A DNA stretch of 64,000 nucleotides, from NCBI GenBank assembly GCA_963969395.1, contig OZ017804.1, forward strand, positions 18,724,001 to 18,788,000. Direction: 5' to 3'. The position numbers and the translations under genes are program-made. Below, piece by piece: positions 1-12,208 of this stretch. The DNA comes from Pseudoscleropodium purum (lineage: Eukaryota > Streptophyta > Bryopsida > Hypnales > Brachytheciaceae). Numbering within the stretch: position 1 is the first letter of the stretch; each line of letters starts with the position of its first letter. The notes below the pieces were generated by a model that saw nothing but the letters and a program-made list of their open reading frames with translations, was not told the DNA's origin and ran no database searches.

Positions 1-699
1 CCCATCCATTATGAGTGATTATTTGATTTCTATAAGGGCTTAATTAACCACTACATGCAGCTTAATAATCAAGCTTGACTTCCACTTTATGGCCACTTCT
101 TTGGCCATTTTCTTCCCATATTCAAACTAGTGCACTATATAGTGGCATTTGTGCCCTAGTTTTGCTCTCTCATTGTGACATTTAATATGTAGCGGTTTGG
201 ATTAGTCTTGTGGAAAACTCTTCATCTTCTATTTCAAGTGTACTTATATTCTAAAGGAATAGCAAAGGTCATTGGGAATTTACATTTTGCTTAGGATTAG
301 GATTGTGTTTGATGACTCTTCTTTCCTCACTAATTTGCAATAATTTTCTCACTTTTTGGTGTTTGTTATTTGTAACATAGGTAGCAATTGGCTTTCAGCT
401 TTTAAGACACATGTTACATCCTCACTCACTTTACATTGGTTTGTGTGGTGTTTGGAACAGGTGCAGGCGAGGTTGAGCCTTCAGTTCAAGACTTTCCAAT
501 TTTAGAATATTTGGAACAAACTTATTTTAGCATTTGGACATTTTGTCTATGTTCTTTTTTACTTGGATAAATTTTGTTAGCACAAAATACATATTTGATT
601 TAGAAACTTGTACCTATTTTGTAAGTGTCTTATCTTGACACTTTTTAGGCTTGATTGAGAATGTTTTGTACTATTCATAAAATTATGCCTTGATTTTTA
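1..699. other. AT-rich non-coding stretch
   Basis: No gene, RNA or clear repeat could be recognised here. A short GC-richer island near 460-490 follows a splice-acceptor-like AACAG, but no open frame or domain supports an exon. Confidence 0.5.
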
Positions 700-1345
700 C
701 ACTACAAGAAATGCACGACCAAAACAACAAAAATTCAACTGATTTATGTTATTTGGGACAATAGAATAATCATTTTGTAACTTTCTATGAAAATCAAAAC
801 AATGGCAAATTCTTTTTGTTGATTTACATAGTGCAATGACCAAATCAATAAGTTTTTGTTGAATTAGAATCTTCTAAGAATCTTTTTGAAATCTTTGAAA
901 TCTTTTTAGAATCTTTTTGGAATATTTGAGAATCTAAAGTATAATGATTTAAAAAAAAATTAATCATTTAAAATTCAGTCTTTTTTCAATTCAACAGACT
1001 TTGGAGTCCATTCTCGTAGAGTAGAATAAAAATTTCAAAAAACATAGAATTGAGAAAAGTTATAAATTCAAGCTAACTTTCAATTCCAAAAATCCGTTTG
1101 TGATTTAGATCCTCCAATCAAAAGTTATAGACAAAAATCAGAGAGGGGTAGTTAGGAACATTTATTTTGACATTTTCAAACATCCTCTCTGATTTTTGTC
1201 CATAACTTTTTATTGGAGACTCAAAATCACAAACGTATTTTTAGAGGTGGAATTTAGCTTTAATTCACAACTTTTATTAGACCAAATTTTTTTGAAAAAA
1301 TGTGTTCTACTATGACTAAATGACCTCTGAAGTCCGCTGAAAATA
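700..1345 (+). mobile_element. CACTA-type terminal arm with internal foldback
   Basis: The element begins CACTACAAGAAATGC, the classic terminal motif of plant CACTA (En/Spm) transposons. About 380 bp further in is a long imperfect hairpin, with arms around 1078-1140 and 1180-1265, each carrying AAAAATCAGAGAGG or its complement. The right arm (1255-1345) mirrors part of the left arm and then decays, so the right terminus is missing. A reverse-complement copy of the left arm lies at 34000-34401 and ends TTTCTAGTAGTG. The flank before CACTA is TTA, and no matching right flank was found. It has no coding capacity, so it is non-autonomous or a remnant. Confidence 0.6.
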
Positions 1346-1407
1346 CAAAACACATGAAAAAACAATGAAAAAACTAAATATATAAATCTCCAGTTTATGT
1401 GTGGTCA

Positions 1408-1534
1408 CCTAAGTATTTGTGTGGTTTAGTGGTTGGAACCTTGAACCTCCAAACATGAGGTTCAAGGTTCGAATCCCATGTGGTGGGTTGCCTAGGTGCC
1501 TTTGCCCGTGTGGCAATTGCCTAGGTAGAAAAAA
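1408..1534 (+). mobile_element. tRNA-derived SINE-like sequence
   Basis: An A-box-like TGGTTTAGTGG (1422-1432) and a perfect B box GGTTCGAATCC (1466-1476) stand at the spacing of an internal RNA polymerase III promoter. Between them is an 11-bp perfect hairpin, CCTTGAACCTC with GAGGTTCAAGG around a 7-nt loop. A short A-run follows at about 1529-1534. The putative anticodon loop lacks U33 and the T stem does not pair, so this is not a working tRNA. A SINE head or tRNA relic fits better. Its copy number elsewhere is unknown. Confidence 0.45.
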
Positions 1535-1635
1535 TTTCAATATAAATGGACATTGCCCAAAAAATATTTTTAATTTTAATTTAATTTTTTAATTTAATTT
1601 AATAAACATAATGCTCAACATAATCCATAGATATT

Positions 1636-1929
1636 CATTAGAGGATTTTGGGGGGTGGGGGTAGAAGGGCCGTTTCAGGGCCATTTCCATTACTATTCCC
1701 ACGGCAACCAAGGAATGGCCATTGTCAGATTTTTTTTCTTTTTTGAAAATTTTTTAAATGAAAAAAAAGTTGAATTTTTTTTAAATTTAAAATTAAATTA
1801 AAATTAAATTTTTTTTTTAATGACATGGTAGTCGCTATGCCATGTTAGGTAGTAGGTGCAGCAAGTTCCTTAGGTCTGAAAACCTCAAGGAACTTGTAGC
1901 CCTCCAAAGCAACTAAAAATCTTTTAATG
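1636..1929. mobile_element. MITE family B, copy 1
   Basis: Ends are CATTAGAGGATTTT and, read from the other side, CATTAAAAGATTTT, with two mismatches. The interior has poly-A/T blocks, a GCAAGTTCC...GGAACTTG hairpin and a CATGCCATG-like stretch. A second copy with the same termini and interior order is at 29336-29616. Neither copy shows a convincing target duplication. No coding sequence. Confidence 0.5.
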
Positions 1930-4900
1930 ACTAGAATCAATGCAATTTTGATTTAGTCAACGACTTGACATACTTCCACATTTGTAATTCTAAATAAATA
2001 TGTATACAAATTACATCAAATCCAACCATGAAATAGGACAACAACTTGATTAAACCTTGAAGGACCAATGCCATTTTTTTTTTGTCAAAAAAGACTCAAA
2101 AATATCATTTTTGTTGCATTCACCGAAGAAAACAATTTTTTTAGAATCTAACTATAGAATATGTACTTTATTTGTATGAAATCATATGATAAAATTTTTA
2201 TAACATTTGACCATGTAGATTAGAAAAAATTAGCATTCAAAGTTAAAAATAAATAAATAAATTGAACACTAATTTTCAATTTCAAATGACTTTGATTGCC
2301 ATTTGTAGAATATTTTTGCACTATGGATGTTGAATTAAAAAAAGAATATTGAAGAATTGAATTCATATATTTTTTTTTTAAATTTCAATTCCTCTTGATT
2401 TTTATTCTTTAAAAAATTATTAAGGAGAAGTAAATTCAAAATTGAAAGAAAAACTAAATCACTAATAGCTCTAAAATAGGATTGAAACACAATTATTCCA
2501 ATTGTAAGATCTTTCTAGTAAACAAACTTAACCTTGTGATTCAATTTTTTTTTAAATTGTAAAAAGTACATTCAGAATAGATTCTTAGATTGTCCCAAGA
2601 GTTATTTTTTCAAAAAGATGCTTAGATTGTTCAGAAAACAAGACTATTCATAACTTTCACATCACTAATCCAAATTAAATAACTTTCTTTTTTTGCCCAA
2701 CGATCTGAAAATTATGTTTTGGATGGCATAACTTTTGCTATTGGAAATTGATTGAAATAAAAATTATATTCCCACAAAGTTAAGAAGTTTTTCTATTTTA
2801 TGAGAAAGTTTCAAAAAATATTCATTAAAAATTGAGGTCATAGGAACTTGCTTGAAATTCATTTTTGTCCCTGAGGGAACAATGGTCTTTTAAGGATAAA
2901 TTATCTCCAAAAATTTGAATGACTTTCAATTAAGAAAGAAAAAAATAAGAAGAATTTGTTTATTGTCTAGAAATTAGACATCAAAGCACTTAACCCCTAA
3001 ACATTCAAATTGTGTTTTTTGGCAACATTGAAATTCTTAGCAACTCATTACAAATGGATTTTTTATTTATTTTCTTAAAAAATTTAATACAATATGTGCT
3101 TAAGGAGTAGCTTTGAGGCCCAAAATATTTCATAACTTTTGACTACATGGTTAAAAAGTTATTGTATGATATGTACTTTTCATTGCTTGATGGGTAGTCC
3201 GGATAGCAAAAAATAACTTCTTTGAAAATCATTCTTTAAGAAATTAAATTTTGAAATTGATTTTCTAGATTATATATAATTGGAAATCTTTGAATCATTC
3301 AATTTTGATCAATGAGTCAAAAGTTATGAGGAGTTTTAGTTTGTATGAGTTTGCGGGTCATAATTAAATCTCTACTCTAAGACAAACTTTGGAGTCCTTT
3401 ATTTAACTCAATTTTTAATATTTTTGGAAAAAATAAAAACATTGAATGTAGATTGTTTATTACAACATCAAAACCATTAGAATTGGCATTTTTCAATTCC
3501 ATAAATAAATTGTTAACAATTTAGTATTTTGAACCATTCTCTACTCCTTTCTATTTACTAGATTTTTTCCTAAATGTTGTATGATTCCAAATGATCTGAA
3601 ATTTTTCAAGCATGTAGAAAAATTGACTTGAAAAAATGACTCCAAAGAATTGCAACTGTTTTAGACATTTTTTCATACAAATGTGACCTTTTGAAGTGGA
3701 GTTGCACGGATTTTTGCATGGCCCAAGAAAGGAAATTTGTCACTTCAAATGCTAATATCTTGCAATCTACATAGTGGAAATTTCTGAAATTTTTTTACAT
3801 GTTTTCAAACAAGATTACTACAAGATTTTACGGTTCAATATGTCTAAAAATATTTTTTTTCTAAAATTTGGTACATGTACTAGAAATGGCAATTTGGAAG
3901 CACTTTTGGTGAAAATATAGTCAAAATCATTTAGAGGTAGAGGGTTAAACAACATTCAAGTCAAAAAGGATTTGATGGATGATTTAGTTGTTCACCATAG
4001 AAACAAAGAATGCAGTGATTGGTTCAAAAATCAAAGCATTTTGGTGACTACCTTGGTCATGAAGGTCCATGTCTTTCAAGAGTTAAAAGACAAGCTAGTG
4101 ACCATGGAAATCATTTGTTTTGGTACAATATGAATCATTAGTTTAGAAAATGCCAAAGCACTCATTAGAAGTCAAATTATTGTAGAAGACCTTTGATCTC
4201 CTTTTCACACAAAATTTTGAAGAAGAATAGTTGCACTTCTATCTTATTTGGAGAGATTCTTTTTCAATAAAATTTGAAGTCAAAAATTGAAAATTCCTTT
4301 TGAAATCAATTGTAAATTGAATGTTCGTGATTTTCACCAAAAAACTCCTTTAAGTTCAAAATGTTAATTTTTAATCATAGTTATTTTGAAGTTTTTAATT
4401 TGCTTTTTCATTCAAGTTATTTTTGAAAGGTTATTTTTAAAATTGATATAGTCATTTTTTGAAGCTAGACCTACTAGTATTCTTTGAATTATCGAATATT
4501 TGCAAATTATAATCTTCATAATCTTTATTGAACAAATACTGAAGAACTAGCACAAGAAACTTCCAAAAAAACTAATGGATGAAAAAATGCATTTTTGCAT
4601 GCTTGGGATGTATTTGCATTCATTCATTGTTCAAAATTTGAATGTTTGGTCCTTAAGGAATTCAAGTAGGAGATACCAACATTTTTAAAGGGAGTAATAA
4701 GCCCTTTGTTCTTTTCACTTCATTCAAGAATATTTGGAGGGAAATTACAATAGAAATCACCTTTTTATGTTATGCATTAAAATTTTGCAAAAAAATGACA
4801 CCATTACAATGTAAAGTAACCAAGCTTTATACAATAGGCATTTTTTTATATAGTGGAACCTATTCCTTTCTCCAATGAGTCAATTGTATTCGTTCACATA

Positions 4901-6214
4901 CAATATGTAAACATATTAGGAGGAAGATTTTAGTGTTATATGTAATTCCAACTTCAAAAAATTAATAACTCACTCCATATAAATTCAAAAAATAGAAAGT
5001 AACTTGGAGTAGATGCCAATTTCATTATCTTTCAAGAAAAAAATATAGAAAAAAATTCCAAGAAGTCAAACTCTCTAAAATTGTGTGTAAAATCAACTTG
5101 TAAATTGTCACTTTATAGACCTCCTCCTTTACCTAACTCTTTAACCTATAAAAATCTAGGATGCCAATTTTGAATGTAACATGTTATACTTTTGTGTATT
5201 TGACATAGAATATACATGTGAAGTGTATATATAATGATTATAAAATTTTGTTTTCATATTGATCTAGGTTTAATGACATGTTGTGCTGATAATTTGAACC
5301 ATTATTGCATTTTCTATATATCCTAGAAGCTATAAAATGGTTGTGTACTCAATGTGTATGGTGATGCATTTTAAAATGATAAAAATTAAATGTTAAAGTG
5401 AAATAGATTTTTATTGTTGAAATATCAATCAAGTGATGTATGTCTTACCATATTTTAGGAGTCAAATATAGTACCATATATATGATTGTCTAGGACCTTT
5501 GAGGATTAATCTTCTAACACCTAATTGTATTTTGAATTTTTACACCTTCTTGAACAAATATTCTCTACATGGAAGCTTGATTAAGCATAAAATGAATAAA
5601 TTTGGTCAAAAAGTGTCACATACATATTTCTTGTGATTGTTTTAGGGTGATGTGGACCTTTCAAAGTTTGACATGGAAAGCCAAATTGGCACATCCTTGT
5701 TGAGGTTGATTTTCAAATAAGATAATATTTATTTGAATTTCATTGAATTAACTATAAAGAAAGGTTTATCTTCTTAACATTCATTTCTTTCTTGGGATGA
5801 ATGATTGATTATTTGTACAAAACATTGTCTTAGGGTACCTCTATTTATCATCCAAAATGTAGACTTTAGAGGTCTTAGGAGTTAAAATTGTGTTTATTCA
5901 AGGTCTTACAATAAAATCCATAAGATAGTGAATGTAACACAAAGACTATGTATTGGTATTGAATAATTGATCAATTCTAAACATATGCAACATTAAATAG
6001 TTGCAAAAAAAGGTGAATGACTAGTTTTGTAGCATTTTGGCAATTTTAAGCCTTTTTTCAAAAGTAATATAAAATAAAAAGAACATTTTTACAAAAATAC
6101 AAAAATATAGCCAATGTATACACTTATAAAAACAAGGTACTTCATATAGGAAAAGTATAGAAAAATTCTTAAAGTAGGAGAACTAGAAAAGTGCAAAATT
6201 TCAAGAAAATTTTA
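1930..6214. other. AT-rich intergenic DNA, nothing recognised
   Basis: About 4.3 kb of strongly AT-rich sequence without an open frame over 60 codons and with no motif I can name. Probably old, decayed repeat DNA. Confidence 0.4.
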
Positions 6215-6462
6215 GATGCCACATTTAACTACTTTTAAACTTTTGAAAGTCTAGAATTAATAATAGTGACCACGAGGAAAAAAAATATTCATCGAGAGAT
6301 AATCAAAAACATCGGGAGATCAGTCCAAAACATTTAAAGATCTATACAAACATCAGGAGATCTATACAATCATTGGAAGATCTCTCAATGTTAACATTAG
6401 GAGATTTGTTGATGTATAGTCCATAATTCATTGAATAGTCCAAAAGTAGTTAAATGTCGCAT
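6215..6462. repeat. Inverted-repeat element with internal short tandem repeat
   Basis: GCCACATTTAACTACTTTT at the left (about 6218-6236) and its near complement at the right (6442-6460) form roughly 19-bp inverted repeats. Inside (about 6290-6410) a unit resembling AACATCAGGAGATCTATAC recurs about five times. The arrangement resembles a small MITE. No target duplication was identified. Confidence 0.4.
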
Positions 6463-7600
6463 TTAGCCTTAAAATCATTAATTTTAGGGATTCCTATAGT
6501 ACTATAAATTCCTAAATTCAAATTGTGACAAAGTAATAAAACGGACTTTTAATATCATATCATTCTTTTTAATTTTTGAAAAATAAAGGATTTGATAACT
6601 ATGAAAACATACATCTCTAATAAAAAAAAATCAAGTTCATCAACTTCATGCCTCAAAAGTTATGGCAAAAGACAAGTTTGTCATCCTACATGTGATGCCA
6701 AAATCAACTACCAATTCTTGCAATCACCCCACTAGACCTTTTTTCATTTTTCAAAACCTACTAAGATCTTTAGCACTTATATCTTAATGAAGTAATGTAT
6801 CTCTAGGTTCATTCATCTTTTAAATAAAGAATACTTTTTAGTTGTAGTCATGTACTTTTAATCCAAAATTAGCATTTTCATTTGTACATTACAATAAATG
6901 AGATTTTTTTGGCATCAACATTAATTATGTACCATGTGCAATTTCCATTCATCTTTATATTCAATCATTTAGCATACCAACAATAGGTCTTACTATTGAC
7001 ATGGATCCCATTAAGTCTAACTTGACAAGTTTCATATTTAATCAAACAATAAAAAAACCATGCCAACCAAACTAATCATTCAAATTCACATCAATACAAA
7101 TTTGAGCTTATAGCACAAACTCTTCCTTTATACATAATGCAAACACATACAAGCATTTAGAGGAAGGAAGCAGTTCTAAAGCCAAAAAAACTATTGTATA
7201 AACACCAATTTTTAAATAGAAATTATCACATAGAAGACTTTACACCTAAATAAGTTTAATAAGATTTTTTATTGTAGTCCATAACTTGTATTGCTAATAC
7301 AAAGATTTCATTAAGGATTCCTTCTATATATCTCTCTTTGTAATCTAATTGAATACTAAATTACAAGTAATGGTGTTTATAATATAATCCTTTCTCTTAG
7401 CAATAATTTTCTTGAGGATTGTGAAATGACTTTGTAGAATATTTTTTTATTAAAGTCTTGAAGTAGGATTGTGAAATGACTTTGAGCATTAGTAAAATTT
7501 ATTATTGGCCTTTGTATGTATTTATTAATGTCATAGCCTTGTCAAAGAATTTTAAAATAAAGTAAGGAGTTTTAACTTTACAATCCAATATTTCTTCAAC
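6463..7600. other. AT-rich intergenic DNA, nothing recognised
   Basis: No ORF, RNA or repeat can be supported in this roughly 1.1-kb AT-rich stretch. Confidence 0.4.
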
Positions 7601-9295
7601 TTCAGCTTCTTCTTTGCCATTGATTTGGATGAGAGGTGAAGGTGTTCAAACTTGTTGTAGAATTCTAGATGCATGATAAAGTTATAATAAGAAGACATGG
7701 AATACAAGATTTATTTTTATATGATGAAAATGTCTAAGCTTAAATGCAATCAAATTGATGTTTTTGATAATAAAAAATGACTCCAATAATTTATAATCTA
7801 ATTTTTTGGAGGTTGTTGGGATTGGATAAGTCTCCAACTTTAAAGGGTGGTGGTTCTTTTCTTTGTTCATTAGCATTGATCTTATAATTCTTCCAAGCTT
7901 CTTTAAGAATAGAAGTAATTTCTTCATAGAAAATTATAATTTTGTTGCAAAGCCTTCAACAAATGGAATATTGACATCATTCTTATTGTAATAAGTATCA
8001 AAGTTAGGATGTTGTCTATAATTTGCAAATAATTAATGGAGTCTAATGTATTGAGGTGTATTTGGCATTGTAAATAAATTTTGCAAATAGTTCAATCCAA
8101 TCATCTTTATGGTAATTGAATAATTGATAGTGCTGCGCAATATTGCTCTAGTACTTGATTTACTTTTTTATATTTAAAAATCAATTTTTGAATTTTTAAT
8201 AGAGAATCAATTTATTTTACGGTTTATATTTTAAATAAATTTTGACAAAATGAATTGAAATCTTCAATATGAAGTAATATCATCTAGAAGGCCATGGTTA
8301 TCATAGATATTGCTTTTTAAAATCTTGTAGTTTTGTTTCTAATATTATTCTTTGAATATGGTATAAAATGTGACATCTTTGTGAATCTATCTATTACAAT
8401 AAGAATTGAAAAAAGAAACTTAGACATTGTCAAATAAATTATAAAATCTAACGATATTGAAGTCCATAGTGCTAGTGGTACTGATAAAGGTTGAAGTAGC
8501 CCATGGGTGCAATGCTCAAGAACCTTTGATTAATTGCATGTATCTCGTAATTCTATGTATTCTTTTTTACCAATTTTTACATTTGAGGTTGCCAAAAATC
8601 ATGAGAAATAAGTTTCATAGTTTTATGAAAGCCAAAATGACTAATAGATGGTAAAACATGTCTTGCATGAAGAACTTGAAGATCATGGGGTTCACTTAGG
8701 ACATAAAGTAAATCTTTAAAATATAGCAATATATCCATTTTTGAATTGAAAATTATTTAAATTATTTAGAGGGTCAAATGATTTATATTCATTTAATTGT
8801 TGTTGTATGTCAGAGCTTAAAGAACATTGTCACTTACATCACAAATTCATTGAATAAGTGGTGAACCTGTTATGTGTATTGTTATTGTTGTAGAAATTTG
8901 AAGATGATTAGGCTTTAATGCTATTCTTTTGTTATTGATTATAAAAATCATCTTTAAGTTTGGCTAGAAGTAGGATTGTATAGATAATGCATCTAATTTA
9001 CTTTGTCGCTAGATTACCTACATGATAAACAATAAAAAAATTAAAATGAGATAGTAATAAGTTCCATTAACAATTTAAAATATAGGCTTCTATAAAATAT
9101 TCTAAATTCTTTTGGTTTAAATAAGACTAACATGATGTTGCACTCTTTAAAAAAAATGTATTTTTTCTTCAAAAGCGGCAACAATAGCTAACAATCCTTT
9201 ATCATATATGTCATAATTTATTTTTGCAATAGAAAATTTATGAATTGTAGCTTATTGGATAAAGTTTGTCACCACTTTCAACTTGAGATAATAAC
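7600..9295 (-). pseudogene. Decayed Ty3/gypsy retrotransposon pol (RNase H, integrase C-terminus)
   Basis: Read on the minus strand in shifting frames, the order matches Ty3/gypsy pol. An RNase H stretch with DKGLLAIVAAFEE lies near 9210-9170 and YHVGN near 9020. An integrase zinc-binding/linker region with HFGFHKTMKLISHDFWQP is near 8660-8600. HPWG and a DRFTKM-like motif follow near 8500-8370, then VNQVLEQY near 8160. The integrase tail, with SKKLDYK and VFHV, lies at 7927-7682. The core polymerase and gag are absent, and no LTR was recognised. Many stops and frameshifts make it an ancient, inactive fragment. Assignment rests on recalled family motifs. Confidence 0.72.
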
Positions 9296-10008
9296 CCAAT
9301 GCAGTTAATCATCCAATTCCCACTTCATTCTATTGAACCTTCCCATTAATTTGTGTCAATCAACCTCCCATTGTCGCAATCTTAGCAACGCTTTCACATT
9401 ATGACAAAGCATTTGAAGAGGGAACACATCAAATTGTGGTTTAGCATAGGTCTACCTAGACTTTACTAATTAAGTCCTAATAAACTTTGAAAAATCATAG
9501 AAAAATCATTTCTTGTTGAAATGTCCTAATTCTACTTATAAATAGCTTCTTTCAATCTTTTCAATTTTTGAAAAATACGTGAGTTGACAATAGCTTTTCC
9601 AAGGTACCTAATTAGTAATTTTCTTGGTAATAGGTATGTTTATCTTATTGCCCTTGATGCATAATAGAAGCATTTGTTTTAATCAAACAACAATGGTAGT
9701 GTGTGAGCCTAAAAATGCAAGCCTACAAATGGTTAGAGCCTAGGTTAAGTGAGCTTATAGTTTGGAAACTACAAAAAATGAAATTTCAAAGATTATCTTT
9801 GAAATTTTATAAAGTGGTTGGTTTCATAGGAAAGAAATTTGATGTTTCAAAAAGTGTAGTACCTATGACTATGAAAAATGTAGATATCTTATAACCATGG
9901 AAGATAATTTGAATCACTAAAGTTTCAAAGTTTCAAAGTTTTCAAGTAAATTGTTCAAACATGTTCAAATAAGGAATTTTTAACTTTAAGGTGAGTCTCA
10001 ATCATTTT
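9296..10008. other. AT-rich spacer, nothing supported
   Basis: A 63-codon frame at 9703-9894 exists on the plus strand but has no recognisable domain and no neighbouring gene structure. It is not called. Confidence 0.4.
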
Positions 10009-10017
10009 ATTGCTACT

Positions 10018-10507
10018 CATCTAAGGTAAAATGGCCTATGACGGTCAAAATAAGGACTTTGGTCTCATGGTGTTACTGAAATTTTTCAATTTTTTTCCCA
10101 CATAAAGACAAGTGCAGGAAACAATGAGAGCAATGAAAATTATATTTTATTTAATAAAGTATAAACTTGCTATTAATTTTTGAAGTGTTTAATGCATCAT
10201 GACCTAAAAGAGTCTATAGACTACCTCATAATGAACAAAATTTGAATCTATAATACTCATCTAACTCATCTAAAGAAGTCATAATATTTTTTAATATGAA
10301 AAACCTATAAAATCGAATCTTATAAAGAATTTACACTAAAAAGTTGGAAGCTCTTATAGAGGTTACTGATCACTCCATCATTATCATGTAAAATACTAAT
10401 GATGGTCAAAATCTCACAAACTACAAAAAAAATCCATGATGGGTCATTTCTTAGGTGTCCGTCATGGGCCATTTGACCATCATGGGCTGATTTACCTTAT
10501 TTCAATC
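10018..10507. mobile_element. MITE with 9-bp target duplication (Mutator-like)
   Basis: A 9-bp direct repeat ATTGCTACT flanks the block at 10009-10017 and 10508-10516. Just inside are complementary ends: TAAGGTAAAATGGCC with CTATGACGGTCAAA at the left, and the complement TAAGGTAAATCAGCCCATGA with TGGTCAAA at the right. Nine-base target duplications are typical of the Mutator superfamily. The termini are imperfect and offset by a few bases, so this is a degraded non-autonomous element. Confidence 0.5.
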
Positions 10508-10516
10508 ATTGCTACT

Positions 10517-12208
10517 TGTATATTCATATCAGTTCTTAGTAGCTCCGGCAGTTGAAATTATAAAAAGTTCTTGAAGTGAACACGTCTCAAGATTATTGAA
10601 TGTTGAATGTGCAGACAACGAAGAGGAGATTGTAACATTCTCTCTCTCTCGCTGAAAGCATGACTGATCTTTCTGACTTGGATTTCAAGAAGTCCTATGA
10701 AGATTATGTAAGTGCGTTGATTACACGGTTGTTTGTGGAACCTGAATTCTGATGTGACGGTACTTCGATCCAATCTTCTCCCCTTGAATTGATGTAGACA
10801 GTGTTTATTTTGAAAATTTCTCCAGATATGCTTTAATTTTTTTCCCCTACAATAATTAATCCTGTTGTTTAATAATGGCATAATGACGTTGCATTTTGCA
10901 TGTCCCAGTTTCCAGAGTTGCGAGCATTGATACCAGTGATCCCAGAACTGACTAATTTGCGCCCATTTTTTACCAAAAAAAGGGGCTTGCTAATCTTAAG
11001 TGGAAACCAAGGAAATTTTTTTTTGGAGCAAAATGTCTGAGGGCCAGTGATCCCAGGGAGCACTTGTGCGTTTTCATCCAAGAGATGGGAACTAGCATTC
11101 GCGATTTTCTTTCATTCGTTCGCAGAGTTGCAACCAGGGTCGTCGATGTAGTAGCCCGACGGCTGCAACTGAGGTCCGGATTAGCCCTGGACTGCTACAT
11201 CGGCCAGCCTAAAGTAGCCAGTGTTAGGATTGGTGGCGGCTACACTTGGAGGGGGGGTTTAGCTGATACTCAGACTTAAACAACAACATTAGTTCATCCT
11301 AATGTTGTTTTCAGAGGGGTTCAGAGATCCAAAGCTCATTAACTTGTTTAACCGCCACACTGCCACCGCGCCATTTGTGGAGATGCGTGCCGTTGCCGTA
11401 GTGACGCATTGCCGCTGTTGCCACGGTTTTTGCAGATTCTTGAAATCAATTGAAATTTATTCCAATTCAATTTTCTGTGACCCTAAAAGCGCCACTGTGC
11501 ATCTTCCCCGCAGTAGTTGAATTGTCGAAGTGTTCTCGATTTTGAAGGACCTGTATTTTTGACTGCATCCATTTATTAGAAAATGGAGTTGGAGATTTTG
11601 AGGACGGGTTTGGGCAGTTGGTTCATGACTCATGTCAGTCATGTGGTGAATCAGGCGGTTTTCGTCTTGGATTGGAATAGCTCCTTCATGTCGTCCAGTG
11701 CAAATTTAAACACTTTTGGTGGTTTGAATCGCTCTCTTCTGTTCAATTGCTTTAGACCTGTTGTGTTCAATTGCTGTAGACTTGTTGTGGGCTCACATGT
11801 TGTAATCCTTGTTTTGGTGGTGTCCACGGGGCTACTAGATTGACTCCCCCTTGCGGTTCTTTCACTACCGATTGTATTTACTTGTGGTTCTCACTTTCGT
11901 TGTTCTAGTTGCAAACTTGTAATTTCTTGTCACTTTGTACTTTTTGGGTGGTACTGTTGGTATGGGGCTTTGGGGTGCAGGACTACAAGGGTGCAAACTT
12001 CTTTTGATCATCCGATGGCGCCCGAATTGATTCTCCCAGATAACTTTCGTGTCTACACATTTGGTTCTAGCCGTAATACAAGCGGTGTGGGGAAATACTT
12101 GGTTTCCCTAGCAAACCCCGTGGCATGCTATGATCTTGAGATCATCAATTTTACTCACGTGACCGGACACGTTTCTCACAGCTTCCTGGAGGCCAAAGTT
12201 TAGGGTCT
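10517..12208. other. Unassigned region ahead of the hAT pseudogene
   Basis: From about 11050 onward base composition is clearly GC-richer than the surroundings, like the hAT pseudogene that follows. This may be its 5' untranslated or flanking part. Small open frames (11064-11279, 11302-11520, 11583-11843, 11970-12203) show no domain. CCAGTGATCCCAG occurs twice (10933-10945 and 11044-11056). Confidence 0.35.

Noticed and set aside
1408..1485. Functional tRNA gene
   Set aside because: U33 is missing in the anticodon loop, the T stem does not pair and the central hairpin is too long.
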